A stretch of 64,000 nucleotides of DNA from Lamellibrachia satsuma (lineage: Eukaryota; Annelida; Polychaeta; Sabellida; Siboglinidae), in assembly GCA_033239005.1 (NCBI GenBank), contig BSQZ01000005.1, positions 9,612,001-9,676,000 of the forward strand, read 5' to 3'. Within the stretch, counting starts at the first letter, position 1. Each line of letters begins with the position of its first letter. Below the pieces are notes generated by a model. The model saw nothing but the letters and a program-made list of their open reading frames with translations, searched no databases and was not told the origin of the DNA. A program made the translations under genes and the position numbers. Positions 15,601-25,700 of this stretch are shown here, piece after piece.

Positions 15601-18508
15601 CCTTCATAAACGAATGTCTCAGACACTCTCAAAATTATATGACAAGACAAGACTACAAACAAAGAGCTAGTGAGGAGGACTGACCAACTTAACATCAGAC
15701 AACAGAAAAACAGGAAATGGACCCGGACAAGTCACCCCTTCAGAATCAGAAAAAAACCAATGTCACAGGCCTTTGAATGAACTGACAGGGAATCTCAATC
15801 AGGAAGACCAAAACAACAGTTGAGGGAAGTCAGTCGCCAAAGAAATTATGAAGTTTGGAACCACCTGGATAGAAATAAAAAAAATCAGCCACAAACCGAA
15901 TTCGTTGGAGATTTGTTATTTTGGGCCTAAGCTTCAGTTGGAGCAAAGGGGAGTAAGTAAGTAACTGAGAAAGGACCCTCACCGTTTAAAGACTGGAGCA
16001 CTGGTTGGCCTCAGGCGCCGTTTCCCAGAGCCCGTGTTGTCAGGTGTGGTTGGATCCCACAGATTCGGGTCATCGATAAACTTTGCATCGATCCTCGGTT
16101 TGGCAGATTGTGGACGAGCGTGGTGCAGCACTGTGGGTGCAGGCAGGATGTGGGCATGTGGGAGTTTCTGTAGGTATGGAGATGGAACCTGCTGGGTGCT
16201 TACCCTGAATGTGGAAAACAGACAGTTTGTAATACTGCGCACAATGTACAACATTGTAAATGGAGGAAATTCATTAAAATTATTTTATTTAAGTAGCAAT
16301 ATATGTGCATCACAGTTAAGATAACTATAATGATGGATCACCATATAAAGTTGTCAGTGTTAGTGACAGGTGTCCTCTTATAAATACATTAAATTTTACA
16401 GAAATAAAATTTTTATTAAAAAAAACATTGGCCACACTGTTTACAAACAAATCTGAACATCACACCTAGTTTTAAAAGAATTGAGCTAAAAATAAAAAAA
16501 CAATTATCCATATCATGAAACAATAACAAAGTTGCAACATGCGCGTCTCTGAAGTTATCATACTCGTTTTATGCAACAAATAAACATAACAAACATTTTG
16601 GTGGTAGTCAACATAAGAATCCATAGTACACATTCAACTGTCAATGATTTATTTATTTATTTGTTTTTATTTATTTCTTATGATCTATTTGTTACAACCA
16701 GGTCACAAACCATTTCAACCTTCACTTATTTTAACTGAAACTTTGCGTAATGTTTATACCTTTCCATCTTTCTCCAACACGGTACTGTGTACAGTGTACA
16801 TGAAAGTACAGTGTGCATGTATGCTAGTACAGTGCACATGACATTACAATGTACATGACAGGACACTGTATGTGACAGTACAATCTACATTACAGAACAG
16901 CATACATGATATGTACATGACAGTACAGTGCACATGACACAATACTGGTAGTGTATATGACAGTAGAATGTACATGACAATACAATGTACATTTACTACA
17001 TTACAGTACAACTTTGTGCAACATACAGTGTAAATTGATATATAAATAAAATGTGTTATTATGTTGCTACAGTAACCATTGTGTGTATGCTACACTGTGG
17101 TTATGTACACTACTCAGATAAATATTTATCATTATGTATACTCTGCGGCTACAGGATACTTATCATATGTGCAGTATTCTTTCTGTATGTGCATGCAAGC
17201 ATGCATACGTCATGCATGATTGCATAGTGGGCACAGCCTAGTGTATGCATGTAACTGGGCAGATACATACTGGAGCACTGTTTCTATATCAAATTAGTAT
17301 TTATTAAAATATAAATAGTTATCGTAAATTCCACCTGTGGAAGAGTAACTGATTATTTAAATAAATGCACAACAATGACATCTACCATTGAGGCATGTAT
17401 CTGAACCTATAATGTAAGTAAACAAATTATATGATACACTGAACGTTGATAATGATAATGACACTCAAAATTAATTAAAATTAATGTATGCATATAACCA
17501 TTCACTAAAACCACCAAACATCCATAAAGTGTTAATCCAACAACATACTAGATTGTGGTTAAACATTCTATACAAATTAAATGCCCTGAATACCAGCAGT
17601 AATTTCTGCTTATCATTTATGTCTTTTCTCATTTATGACTTTCTCATGCTTAGTTGACGAGATAAGGTCACATTTATGTTGACCTGAAACCTGATAACTG
17701 TAATAACAATGACCATGTCTCAACTATGTGACATAGATCTATACAAAATCATCATGAGAAAAGGTTATCAGTGGACTTCATTTAAAAAGAAATGTAACAA
17801 AAGATTTGATGATCACTAAATCATAGTTGACTTAACTAGATCGGCATAAATATCTCACGAAAGAACTGGCTACTTTTATTTCTTGGTGGGTCCAGGATTT
17901 GGCATTTGTGATGTACGAGTATACTGAAGTCTACTGTGACAGTATTAGTATCTTGCTTGCCTGTGCCTGTGTCATTAAATTAAAATTCCCTAATAAAACC
18001 AGTAATTCTTTTTAACAGTACATTAGTTAAATTTAGGATGGCATACTCAAAACACATCACAAAAACTGAAAAAGGCTACTCTGACAAACTTCATGGGGAA
18101 TAAATTCATACCTGCAATCAATCAACCAATCAAAGACATGTTATTAAAATTACAAATAAGAGTGAGAATGTTGGTCATAAAATTGTGTGAGTCACATGCC
18201 AACATGCACAATCAGAATAACTAGCTCTTATTATATTATAATTGGATGAGTTAAATTAATCTTCAGTCACTACAAAATGTGTGTGCGTGACTGCACACAG
18301 CGGGTATGTGATCATAGTAAATGTGTCAATTATAGTTGTCTATTTGCCTTGAGTCAGATAGCAACTAGGTCAAATACTCTGTCACTATAGAAACATAGCT
18401 ACTCGCTGACTGTTCACATAAACAGACAATCATCAAGCATGTAGCTAATGCTATCTAAATATGGTAAGTTGTCACTGGTGAGATTGAGATATAACTAAAT
18501 GTGAATAG

Positions 18509-18575
<67 letters not shown>

Positions 18576-18604
18576 TATTCACATTTATATATATATATTA
18601 TATA

Positions 18605-18652
<48 letters not shown>

Positions 18653-19322
18653 TAGTCACATTTAGTTATATATTATATATAATATTATATTACCTCAAAT
18701 ACAAAATGCATACATTACGTACATAAATAATACGGCACTGCAGAGATAATGAAATCGCATTATTTACAACTTACCATGCTAAAACTTATCATGCTGTTTG
18801 ACATAGATAATGTATATTTATATTAGAGAACATCAAACTTTTAAAGCAAAAAGGTGGCTTTTTCAGCACTGCCACAAAACGCAACAGCTCCTATCAATGG
18901 TATCTGCAATAATTCTATTCTATTGTAAGTCTTATTCCATTGTAATATAGGTAATTTCTTTAAGTGTAAGCATGGTGGCGTTACTGGTTATGTTCTTTTG
19001 TCATTGCCCCATTATATGTCCCCTTTCTCATAAACAACTGTAAATACTGCTCATGACAATCAAACAAAACAATCATCAAGCATAATCTGTGGGATATTAC
19101 CCGGAAATTGAATCCTCCACAATAACGATGAAGAAGAACAACAATGTCCCCATCTCATTTTGCTTACCCTGTAGATTTCTGTGGTGGTGATTTGCGAAGC
19201 TCATCTAAGTACTGCGCTATGAGCAGGTCTTCATAGCTGACTGCTTCCTTGCTCGTGGCACGCGTCAGAGATCTGCCCCTTGATCCACTCTGTGGGCGCA
19301 AGCGGTAGCCTGTTCCTGGCAT
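1..19322 (-). CDS. DCDC1: DCDC1-like doublecortin-domain protein (multi-exon, 3' part outside window)
   Basis: Spliced model, coding exons 5' to 3': 19322-19168, 16204-15983, 14964-14915, 14344-14301, 14230-14112, 13837-13675, 12773-12668, 12037-11938, 11352-11259, 10224-10058, 8717-8628, 7780-7691, 7139-7053, 6410-6309, 5921-5744, 3601-3490, 2628-2508, 2054-1956, 1085-882, 43-1 (continues left). All have AG/GT borders and, from 14964 onward, consistent phases, giving about 782 residues. Order of parts: Ser/Arg-rich N-terminus (MPGTGYRLRPQSGS), doublecortin domain about residues 160-250, WTMNGLVL linker, second doublecortin domain about 288-350, LWVSKGEGFSP block, helical segment about 407-470, third doublecortin domain about 480-590, then a ricin-B-like region. 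This order matches vertebrate DCDC1 as I know it, a microtubule-associated protein linked to cell division. One flaw: exon 2 ends in phase 2 while exon 3 fits only as phase 0, so a small exon or another donor is missing between 14965 and 15982. Confidence 0.92.
1240..1490 (-). pseudogene. RTE-like reverse transcriptase fragment
   Basis: A minus-strand reading frame of about 80 residues, starting MNGQNLEEVDSFKELVSTL and containing SRLNTIWKSRDINFKTKLRL and ILLYGCES. It is collinear with the thumb/C-terminal part of the intact RTE-like protein in this window (60367-62286: VNGQRLEAVTSFRYLGS, LTRLKPLWNDRNI, IFLYACETW). It is truncated at both ends, abuts a long TA repeat, and sits in a DCDC1 intron. 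It is an old dead copy. Confidence 0.8.
1493..1556. repeat. (TA)n microsatellite
   Basis: An uninterrupted TA run of about 64 bp in a DCDC1 intron. Apparent open frames here are translations of the repeat. Confidence 0.97.
1714..1830. repeat. (CA)n microsatellite with CCCA leader
   Basis: A cluster of CACACCCACCCACC followed by about 70 bp of CA repeat and degenerate CACGCATG units. It lies in the intron between DCDC1 exons 1956-2054 and 882-1085. Confidence 0.96.
4250..4425 (+). repeat. ATTACA-rich repeat with GGGCTGGGTCCAATTAC head
   Basis: Repeated TCAATTACAATTACA units preceded by CAGGGCTGGGTCCAATTA. The inverse form (ending AATTGAACCCAACCCTGCC) lies at about 24840-25017, inside the BET1L gene. 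Both are probably copies of one dispersed family. The rest of the 3602-5743 intron is AT-rich and shows no gene. Confidence 0.6.
5744..7139 (-). CDS. DCDC1: DCDC1: third doublecortin domain (three exons)
   Basis: Exons 7139-7053, 6410-6309 and 5921-5744 join in phase 0 and read GLRLKVFENGTYEGDTVIFF, then LLDQCSF, ARKLYNSSGQEVQDISELE and DQEVWLSFGEPWKNPF. The first intron splits the first strand between LRLK and VFENG. The closing V-W-L-S-F-G-E-P-W motif is a tubulin-binding doublecortin C-terminal strand. The last exon ends one base into the next codon (donor GTGAGT) and continues into 3601-3490. Confidence 0.92.
6441..6622. repeat. 32-bp minisatellite, about 6 copies
   Basis: Unit of 32 bp with core ATCAGTAACCAAACATGCAT, copies starting at 6441, 6473, 6505, 6537, 6569 and 6601. 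Near identical, only a C/T variant in the fifth-to-sixth unit positions. It lies in the DCDC1 intron between exons 7053-7139 and 6309-6410. Confidence 0.95.
7380..7690. repeat. About 22-bp minisatellite, diverged
   Basis: Around 14 imperfect units of the form GACCTGCTCCTAGCATGACC, with substitutions and small length changes, ending directly at the donor of exon 7691-7780. The repeat therefore abuts a coding exon. Confidence 0.9.
7691..10224 (-). CDS. DCDC1: DCDC1: GPLWVSKGEGFSP block and helical linker (three exons)
   Basis: Exon 10224-10058 encodes GPLWVSKGEGFSPKGVREFL, a block that I recall as closely conserved in vertebrate DCDC1, followed by a Lys/Gln-rich helix. Exons 8717-8628 and 7780-7691 are each exactly 30 codons, phase 0, and encode charged heptad-like sequence (DVQNEDTKDRVDMVV; VAKDIEDFSNALNHLKQQ), probably a coiled coil. 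Long open frames over the minisatellites next to these exons are not coding. Confidence 0.9.
7794..7932. repeat. 17-bp minisatellite, about 8 copies
   Basis: Unit GATCACACAGTACAACT repeated about eight times with few changes, beginning a few bases upstream of the acceptor of DCDC1 exon 7780-7691. Confidence 0.95.
8277..8596. repeat. 15-bp minisatellite, about 21 copies
   Basis: Units of GGTGGGGCAATGACG with variants in the last three bases, and some 12-bp short units. G-rich on the plus strand. Long minus-strand open frames here (repeats of PPSLPHHHC) arise because the unit is a multiple of three without stops. It lies just downstream of DCDC1 exon 8717-8628. Confidence 0.96.
9402..9480. repeat. 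About 23-bp tandem repeat, 3 copies
   Basis: Three units of GTGGGGAATGTGGTCATGAA followed by a diverged CATGAAAAAGC tail. Intronic in DCDC1. Confidence 0.85.
9786..10048. repeat. 32-bp minisatellite, about 8 copies
   Basis: Units start every 32 bp from 9786 with core TGTAATGTTGACATGTATGC. The array ends within about 10 bp of the donor of DCDC1 exon 10224-10058. Minus-strand open frames through it (TLQTCMVHTCQHYRHAWC) are repeat translations that happen to run into the true exon. Confidence 0.96.
11259..12037 (-). CDS. DCDC1: DCDC1: second doublecortin domain (two exons)
   Basis: Exons 12037-11938 and 11352-11259 join in phase 0. They read RRRVLVYRNGFGSEGFEI, then FLAACTAKLELGTYARMLYD and WEGKEVHSLDE. 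The correct acceptor for the second exon is the AG just upstream of TTCCTG (TTATAG), not the closer GGCAG, which would break the phase and the F-L-x-x-C-T helix. The intron between them carries a roughly 400-bp dispersed repeat that has a second copy in the LIX1 gene. Confidence 0.92.
11463..11875. repeat. Dispersed repeat, copy 1 (second copy at about 51303-51690)
   Basis: Begins TGCTAAACATTTGTTGCGAG and ends near CAACTGTTGTGCCAGGCTCA. Matching blocks in the same order at 51303-51690 include TTTGTTGCGAGTCAC, TATTTTCTGGAACT, CCATGACTGAGTT and CAACAGYTGTTG. Both copies have the same orientation and neither shows a reading frame. It is probably a SINE or MITE-like element of about 390-410 bp. 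Confidence 0.75.
13675..14230 (-). CDS. DCDC1: DCDC1: first doublecortin domain (two exons)
   Basis: Exons 14230-14112 and 13837-13675 join in phase 0. They read QPYVIVVTAFRNGCRDVFAR, then LLELCTEKLEL, a RRIFLPGGNEV strand and AEVYISMGEAFKDPY. This is the standard doublecortin fold order: basic first strand with YRNG-like turn, central helix with C-T-E-K-L, GxE turn, and the final V-Y-x-S-x-G-E-x-F motif. These domains bind tubulin. The second exon ends one base into a lysine codon (donor GTTAGT) and continues correctly into 12773-12668, which carries the WTMNGLVL linker. Confidence 0.93.
14475..14870. repeat. 47-bp minisatellite, about 8.5 copies
   Basis: Copies start every 47 bp from 14475 (core GCAACTGTCATAAGAGAATA). 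Differences are single bases. It lies between DCDC1 exons 14301-14344 and 14915-14964, filling most of that intron. Confidence 0.96.
15337..15383. repeat. Short hairpin-forming inverted repeat
   Basis: GATCTGATTATGGTATGGCG followed almost at once by its complement with two mismatches, giving a stem of about 22 bp. It lies in the DCDC1 intron where one small exon seems to be missing. Possibly a relic of a fold-back or MITE end. Confidence 0.7.
16785..17020. repeat. Degenerate GTACA(TG)ACAGTACA repeats
   Basis: About ten loose copies of ACAGTACAGTGTACATGAC with variable spacing, in the long first DCDC1 intron. The remainder of 16205-19167 is AT-rich non-coding sequence apart from the palindromic TA block near 18.5 kb. 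Confidence 0.6.
18482..18675. repeat. TA microsatellites framed by inverted repeats
   Basis: The left flank ATAACTAAATGTGAATAGTA is followed by a long TA run, then its complement TACTATTCACATTT, a second TA run, and again CTAGTCACATTTAGTTATAT. The TA tracts are therefore the loops or centres of nested inverted repeats. Confidence 0.85.
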
Positions 19323-19404
19323 GGTGACTCTCTATAAACGTGAAATATATACACCATAAGAAAGGTGACGTTTAAACCCATTTAAATCATGGTGTAAGAA
19401 ATTG

Positions 19405-19600
19405 TAGGGTACTGTAGCTTATTGGTTAGAACATCGGATTTTCAGTTGAGAGGATTGGTGTTCAAATCCTATTGCTGCCATTTCAAATCTTAGGGAATTT
19501 AGTTCACTCCACACTGTCTCAATTCACTCAACTGTATAAATAATTATGTAGCTATTGCAAGTGGTGACATAATATTACGTGAATGAATGTAACTGCAGTG
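19405..19600 (+). mobile_element. tRNA-derived SINE
   Basis: Contains a polymerase III A-box-like segment (TAGCTTATTGGTTAGAACA) followed about 40 bp later by a B-box-like GGTGTTCAAATCC, the spacing of a tRNA-derived promoter. There is no foldable complete tRNA (the acceptor stem and anticodon arm do not pair well), so it is read as a SINE head. Related heads occur in reverse at about 47.6 kb and 54.3 kb. Confidence 0.65.
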
Positions 19601-20289
19601 TGGCAGAGAAGTAGAGTTGGTCTAGGAATGAATATGTATGCCGTGGGGTGAAGTGTAGAGTACATGCTTTGAGCAGTCTTAAGAACTGGATATCATGAAA
19701 TAACATATAACAAGATCACACATTTACCTTTTATAAAAAAAGTATAAATCCTGTGAAAAAAGATATGGTAATAAAATTAAGGTACTAGTATTTATTTAAC
19801 AACTCAATCATAATCCATGTAGTTGTGCAGAATTATGCAGAAACAGCCATTCAAATGTAAAATAATAGGTTTCTGAGATTTGTTGTGAATATTTGTTGAT
19901 ACTTAAACTACCCTAAATGGTGATCACTGAATGCAAGAACAAGAAATGCAAGAATATTTTTTTTTAATGACACGTTTTCTGACTTAATATGGGGGCACAC
20001 TAAAAGGCGGGTATGCCAGATGGACTGAGAGCCATAGTTCATACTACAGTTATTTAATAATTGTGCTATCAAACAGTATGTTTCAGTTGTAGCAACTGGG
20101 TGGACTTTGTCAAGTCCGGGTGTGAGAAGTCCTGGGCCGAGGTTCAGGCGGATAGTTTTAGGTTTTAGTGTAGGGGATGTACGAGGATGAAGGAGCTTGA
20201 GGTGGAGTTACAACAGTTGAGGCTGCTTGTTGTGGCAGTGGTGGGAAGGGAGCAGGTGGGTTGTGCCAATGGTTCTGGTGGGGGGACAG

Positions 20290-21260
20290 TAGATTTAACA
20301 AGATTTAACAAGATTGCCATCTCGAACAACAAGTTCCAGATGGCAAGTGGACAAGGAAGCCATTGGCATATCGAGAGTCCAACAATTTTCTCATCTATGT
20401 GTAGCCCGCCCTTATCAGATATCTGTCAATTCTATTTTTAAACATATTCACACTAGTAGCATTAACACAATCGTTTAGCAGTTTGTTCCATTCATTTATC
20501 ACCCTCTGTGAGAATGAGTACTTTCTCATGTCCAACCTACACTGCTCCTTAACTAATGCTGCTTTGTGTCCTCTGGTTCTACTGCCTTCTTTAAGTTTGA
20601 AGAACATATTCCTATCAACATCCTCATAACCGTTCACTATTTTAAACACTTCTATTTGGTCTCCTCTTAGTCTCCTGGTCTCTAGTGTTGTCAAACCACA
20701 TTGTAATAAGCGACTTTCGTAACTAAGGTCTCTTAATTCTGGAATCATCTTAGTTGCTCTTCGTTGTATTCTTTCTAGCTTATCTATGTCTTTTTTACGA
20801 TATGGCCTCCATGCTTGAATACAATATTCCAAATGTGGTCTAACTATTGCTTTGTACAGGGGTACAATTAGATGTTTCTCCTTATACGTGATAGTTCTCC
20901 TAATTAGGCCTAGAATTTGATTTCCTTTCGAAGCAGCAATCCCACATTGCTCTGAAATTTTCATGTCAGCATTAAATGTTACTCCTAAATCCTTTTCTTG
21001 TGTGGTTCTACCTAGTACAGCATCCCCCATTTTATATTCCTCGTCCATATTTCCATGTCCTATGTGTATACATTTACACTTCCCAAAATTGAATAACATT
21101 TGCCATTTTTCTGACCATTTAACTAATTTTTCTAGATCATCCTGTAAACTTTGTTTATCTGTATCATTAATAACCCTTGTGAATACTTTTGTGTCATCTG
21201 CAAATTTGAGTACTTTGCTAGATATGTCATCCTCCAAATCATTTATAGATGTAGTAGATG
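20290..21260 (-). mobile_element. CR1/Jockey-like non-LTR retrotransposon, 5'-truncated
   Basis: A 280-residue open frame (21237-20395) begins inside the palm domain with LEDDISSKVLKFADDTKVF, so the catalytic F-A-D-D box is present. It continues through LGVTFNADMKISEQC, VRPHLEYCIQAWRPYRKKDI and LERIQRRATKMIPELRDLSY, the usual C-terminal end of this clade. The tail beyond the stop (about 20395-20290) contains GGACTCTCGATATGCCAATG and ends in TGGCAATCTTGTTAAATC plus one repeat of TTGTTAAATC, a CR1-style short 3' repeat. Endonuclease and fingers are missing. The frame itself has no stops, so it is fairly recent. Confidence 0.88.
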
Positions 21261-21710
21261 ATAAAGTGGGGGAAGCTACGACAAGAGATTTTTGTATGAC
21301 TCCAAATGATATATATATATATATATATATATATTCGAGAATTAAATGACAACAACAGGGCTCTGTGTCCGTCTGGACCGGCTATTAGGCTGTCCCATAA
21401 ATTAATTGCCAAATTGGGCAGGTTAACAAAATTTACATAACTAAATTAATGCCAGTCAATTTGTGTCAACATTGCGCACGCTAATACCAAATACATAAAT
21501 CGCGGATGCGTTCATATAAATTACGGGACATTACACCTCATATAGGATGATGACCGCGGCTAGCTCGACATCCCAATTATATCATGTATGAACTTGAATC
21601 TTCAGACAGTTGAAGTTCCACTTAAATGTCCAATATGTGATCATTTAAAGCAACGCAAAGCTGTTTTAATGTCACGTACATTTATAGGCCGCAGTTAGCT
21701 TACCTTTGTG

Positions 21711-21840
21711 AATAACTTGTTCTGCACCACAGATTTCGAATTTGAAATAACGTCCTCGTGCAATTAATATAAACAACAAAACCGACATTCACATATTTAG
21801 GAGAGGTGCTATTTGACGGCCATATTGAAACTATTTGGTC
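21711..21840 (-). other. DCDC1: Probable non-coding first exon of the DCDC1-like gene
   Basis: On the minus strand a strong donor (ATTCACAAAG followed by GTAAGC) ends at 21711. It lies 2.4 kb upstream of the first coding exon, whose 5' side (TATAGAGAGTCACC before the ATG) needs an upstream exon or promoter. The sequence upstream holds the X-box/CRE cluster. The transcription start is not visible, so the right-hand border is a guess. Confidence 0.45.
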
Positions 21841-21842
21841 TG

Positions 21843-21863
21843 GTTGCCATGGAGATGACGTCA
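21843..21863 (-). promoter_or_regulatory. RFX X-box-like site overlapping a perfect CRE
   Basis: GTTGCCATGGAGAT at 21843-21856 resembles the RFX X-box used by ciliary genes (GTTGCCATGG core). TGACGTCA at 21856-21863 is a perfect palindromic CREB/ATF octamer sharing one base with it. They sit just upstream of the proposed DCDC1 first exon and about 0.95 kb from the divergent BET1L start. Confidence 0.5.
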
Positions 21864-22257
21864 CCCAGACAGCTACGGATAAAATATTTACGAGCACGCG
21901 TTCTAAAGAAAGATTGAAATAACAATATGCAACGATGGTTACCAGTTGTTGGCAAATATGTTTACGTTTTGTTAATTAATGGTCAATTCAGCCAGCCCAG
22001 TTCACCACATTTTGATTAGTGACATTTACATTGGGAAATACCTTTATAAAAAAGGCTTACTTTACAAAATATTTGTTGATATCAGGTCCCTGCATATTTT
22101 GTCCGGTCCGCTCTTACGAATGTAGCACCAGTATTTTTTAATTGTGCGTATAATATGATTTATTAGTAGCAGAAATGCTGCACTTCATTTAGTGAAAGAA
22201 ATGTATATATGTTCAAACACTTATTTTAATGTATATATGTGTATCAATTAACATTTT

Positions 22258-22350
22258 AAACAAGATTGCCAGATGGCACGTGCCAAGAAAGCTCGTGGCT
22301 TATCGAGAGTCCAAAAAGGTGTCATCTATGTATAATCCACCCTTATTAAA
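22258..22350 (-). mobile_element. 3' tail of the same CR1-like family (solo fragment)
   Basis: Plus-strand text AACAAGATTGCCAGATGG, then TGGCTTATCGAGAGTCCAA and TGTATAATCCACCCTTATTA, matches the tail found next to the reverse transcriptase at 20290-20420. Only the tail region survives. Confidence 0.75.
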
Positions 22351-22798
22351 TAAATGTTATTTATGCAGCTATCAAGATTCAGTATTAGTGACAGTACGTG
22401 TCGATTGTGCAAGGAACGGCAAAATTCTTAAATGCTTCAATGTTAATTATTAGTGAAAAGTTGAGGTAATCATTTTGAGTGCACTGTTGTCGAAAAATCG
22501 ATATGTCGATAGCACATAAATCGAACATGGAGTTGATTAATCGGTGATACGAAGCCGATACGATGAACTGCAACTGTGCGTCAAAAATAATCGTCAGATA
22601 ATGACATATCCCTTTGTTTTGTAGCTCTCTCGTGTAGGAGGAAAATGGCCACGTCTGACAACATGGCGCTGAATGAGAGCGAAGAAAAGTTTAACTAATT
22701 TATGTGTATTTAACAGTTATACTCTGCGTTGTTGCAATTGAGAGGACGTTATAGTTATTACTCCCGTGATTCCACGAAAAACCAGTAATCTAGGCAAT

Positions 22799-25700
22799 AT
22801 GGCTGGTTGGGGAAACCATCGAAATAATCGTGGTTCGTATTATTTGTTTCTCTCGACTCGAGAGTCGGTCCGGCTCTTCCTCGACTCGGGGTGGGGGAGT
22901 CTTGCGCATTGCCAATGCAGGCCTTGCACCTCAGACATGAACTGAGTTCATACGAAGAACTTAGACCACGTTCGCCCAATGCAATCATAGTGATCAATTC
23001 ACGGTGTAATTAGTATCTGCCTATGATAAACACAGTCTTGCCGACTCTTGCTGTTTATCTCGGGCTCACAGCCGGGGACACGTAAAGGAATGGCAAGTAA
23101 AGGGTGGGCAACAATTAACAAGGATGCATAATATATGCATACTCCCTCTTTACGTTTCTGTTAATTAATTGACAAACCTCAACTGGGCATCACACCAATA
23201 TTCTATGAGCATCAGGCACAACCCAGTAGTTCTGTGAATTTCGAAGCATCCTGAGCTTCAACCAACTGCCCCTCCAGGATGTTCTAGACAGTTAAGACTA
23301 AAGGTGTGGGGGGAATGAGTTTCTGTATTCCTCTGTGTTGGTTCTATATGTGTTTGTACTTGTAAAGTTTGATTTGAGATTGTACGTCTGTCAACAGGTA
23401 CTAAAACGTTTGTGGCCAGAATAGCAGTTTGTCCATGGACTACTTTATACATTAATTAATTATTAATTGTAAGTTCCTCCCCCTCTCCGCGAGGTCTGAC
23501 CAGCCCAGTTCTTCAATCATGTGTGGCGCTACTCTGGTAGTCATAGTTGCCTTTAATGAAACGTGCAGCTCTTCGTTGAATCGTTTTGAGTGCTTTAAAG
23601 TCTCTTTTTAAATGTGGGTCCCAAACTGTGCAACCATATTCTAAAACAGGTCGACCAAGAGTGACATATATGCTCTTTCTTTCAGTATCTGGGGACATGA
23701 TTTAAAATTCCTCCTAAAGAATGACAAAGCAGTATTGGCTTTATTGCATATTTGGGAGACGTGCTGACCAGGATAGTTTGTCAGTGACCATCCCCCCAAG
23801 ATACTTCCCTTTATCAACCTGTTCTAGTATATGGCCATTAAGTGAATATGATCTAGTTAATGTATTTCAACTTGGAAGTTCTGGCAATTCTCATTATATT
23901 GCACTTAGAATCATTAAAGTGCATGCCCCAATCATTGTTAAAAACAGCAAGGGGGCTAGGACAGTACCCTGTGGTATGCCTGACTCTATATGTTGTTATT
24001 GTTGTTGTTTCTCATATGTGCATATGTACATTGTGATTTCTTTTGTCAATATTTTAACAACATTTAATATCAATTAAAGGCTAAATAACAATGCCTTGTT
24101 AAATCCTGTCCACCTTTTAGGTGCTCCTTGTCATGGCTGAAATGAAGATGCAGTGCTTGCATTTGATCTTAAATGATCCTGTTGTGTTGCCCGTAGGTGA
24201 ATCATAGTGCGAAAATATCGGAGGCGGCATCTTGTTATATAATACAAAAATTCTTTCACGTGTTCAGAGAAATTATATTCTGTGCTGAACAACACCTCTT
24301 TATAACATAGCAGAAGCCACTTAGCTGGTCAGCTAATTGCATGGACTCAACACTGGCTTTGGGATGAGCAGATCATCTCCCATACATCTGACATCTAGTT
24401 GATATTTACTATCCTGTAATCATGCTACATTGCCTTTTTTTAAAGAATAGTGCAGAGATGAGTGACTTCAGTTTGGGCTTCTCTTCAATGAAGCATCAAA
24501 ATAACAAGATCTAAAAGATTAGCATTCTATTTCAGTTGCCAGTTAGTACAGCCACTGAGTGACAGGCCTGCTGAGTGGCTTCTAAGTTAACCCTTAATTT
24601 CTTATATTGAACTGATTCTCAGGCTAAAACTATTTTTTCTGTATAGCCAGTTAACTTTTCAATATATTTGCCAAGATACTATCTTTGAAAACATAATTCA
24701 CAATAAACATGATAATAGCTCCATATAAACAGGCTTAAACATTATATGAGAAAATTTGTGAGAAATTATACCAAAATTATGTTTAAACATTATGTTGAGA
24801 AATTATATTTAAACATTATGTTAAGAAATTATTTTGAGAAATTGTGTTATAATTGAAATGTAATTGAATAATAATTGAAAGTTCTAGTTTAAATTACGCA
24901 GGTATAAGAAATATCAATTACAGTTATGCTGATGTAAGACATTTCAATTACAGTTACATTAATTGAAGTTAATTACACAATTGCGAATTACAATTATAAT
25001 TGAACCCAACCCTGCCCCTAGTTACTTTGAATCGAATAGCTCGGCTCAGACCAACAGGCTGTCATATAAAACATTTAATATGTGGAGTACTGGAACATCA
25101 ACTCTGTCACTTATATAAATGTTCTTTCAAGAGGGAACTTTTTTGGCAGTGACTTTGCACATGATATGTTGTAGTGTTATGTCGGGGGAGGGGGGCATCT
25201 TGTAATGCCAATGGTTGCAGTTGCATTACTAAGGCTAACTATGTCATGTGATAGTATTAATGGTGACATGTTACAGTGTTAATGATGTTATGAAATGTTG
25301 CAGTTTTAATGATGTCATTGACATGTTGCAGCAACAGCAGAAGACATGTTGGACAGAGAAAACCAAGAACGCACAGACAACCTTGCTGGCAAGGTGTCAA
25401 GACTAAAACTGGTCAGTACATGTAGTCATATATTTACTGAATAAAATTATGTTCCACCAGTTATTTTTTTATGTACAGGATGTGATTTTTTTGTAATTTT
25501 TTTGCTTAATTATGCTATATTATTATTTGTAGATTGTTTTAGTTGCTATGTACCTGTAGATGCACATTTTAAAGTATGCGTACTGAAATAACTAAACTAC
25601 AAGGTAAAAGGTACTGTTATATATCACAATGTTAATATGATAGATACAGTAAAACAAAATGTATGCTACAACAGAGCAAACTTCTACAGATAAAGATTCC

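Noticed and set aside
19405..19480. Functional tRNA gene
   Set aside because: A- and B-box-like motifs are present, but the acceptor and anticodon stems do not pair; it reads as a SINE head.
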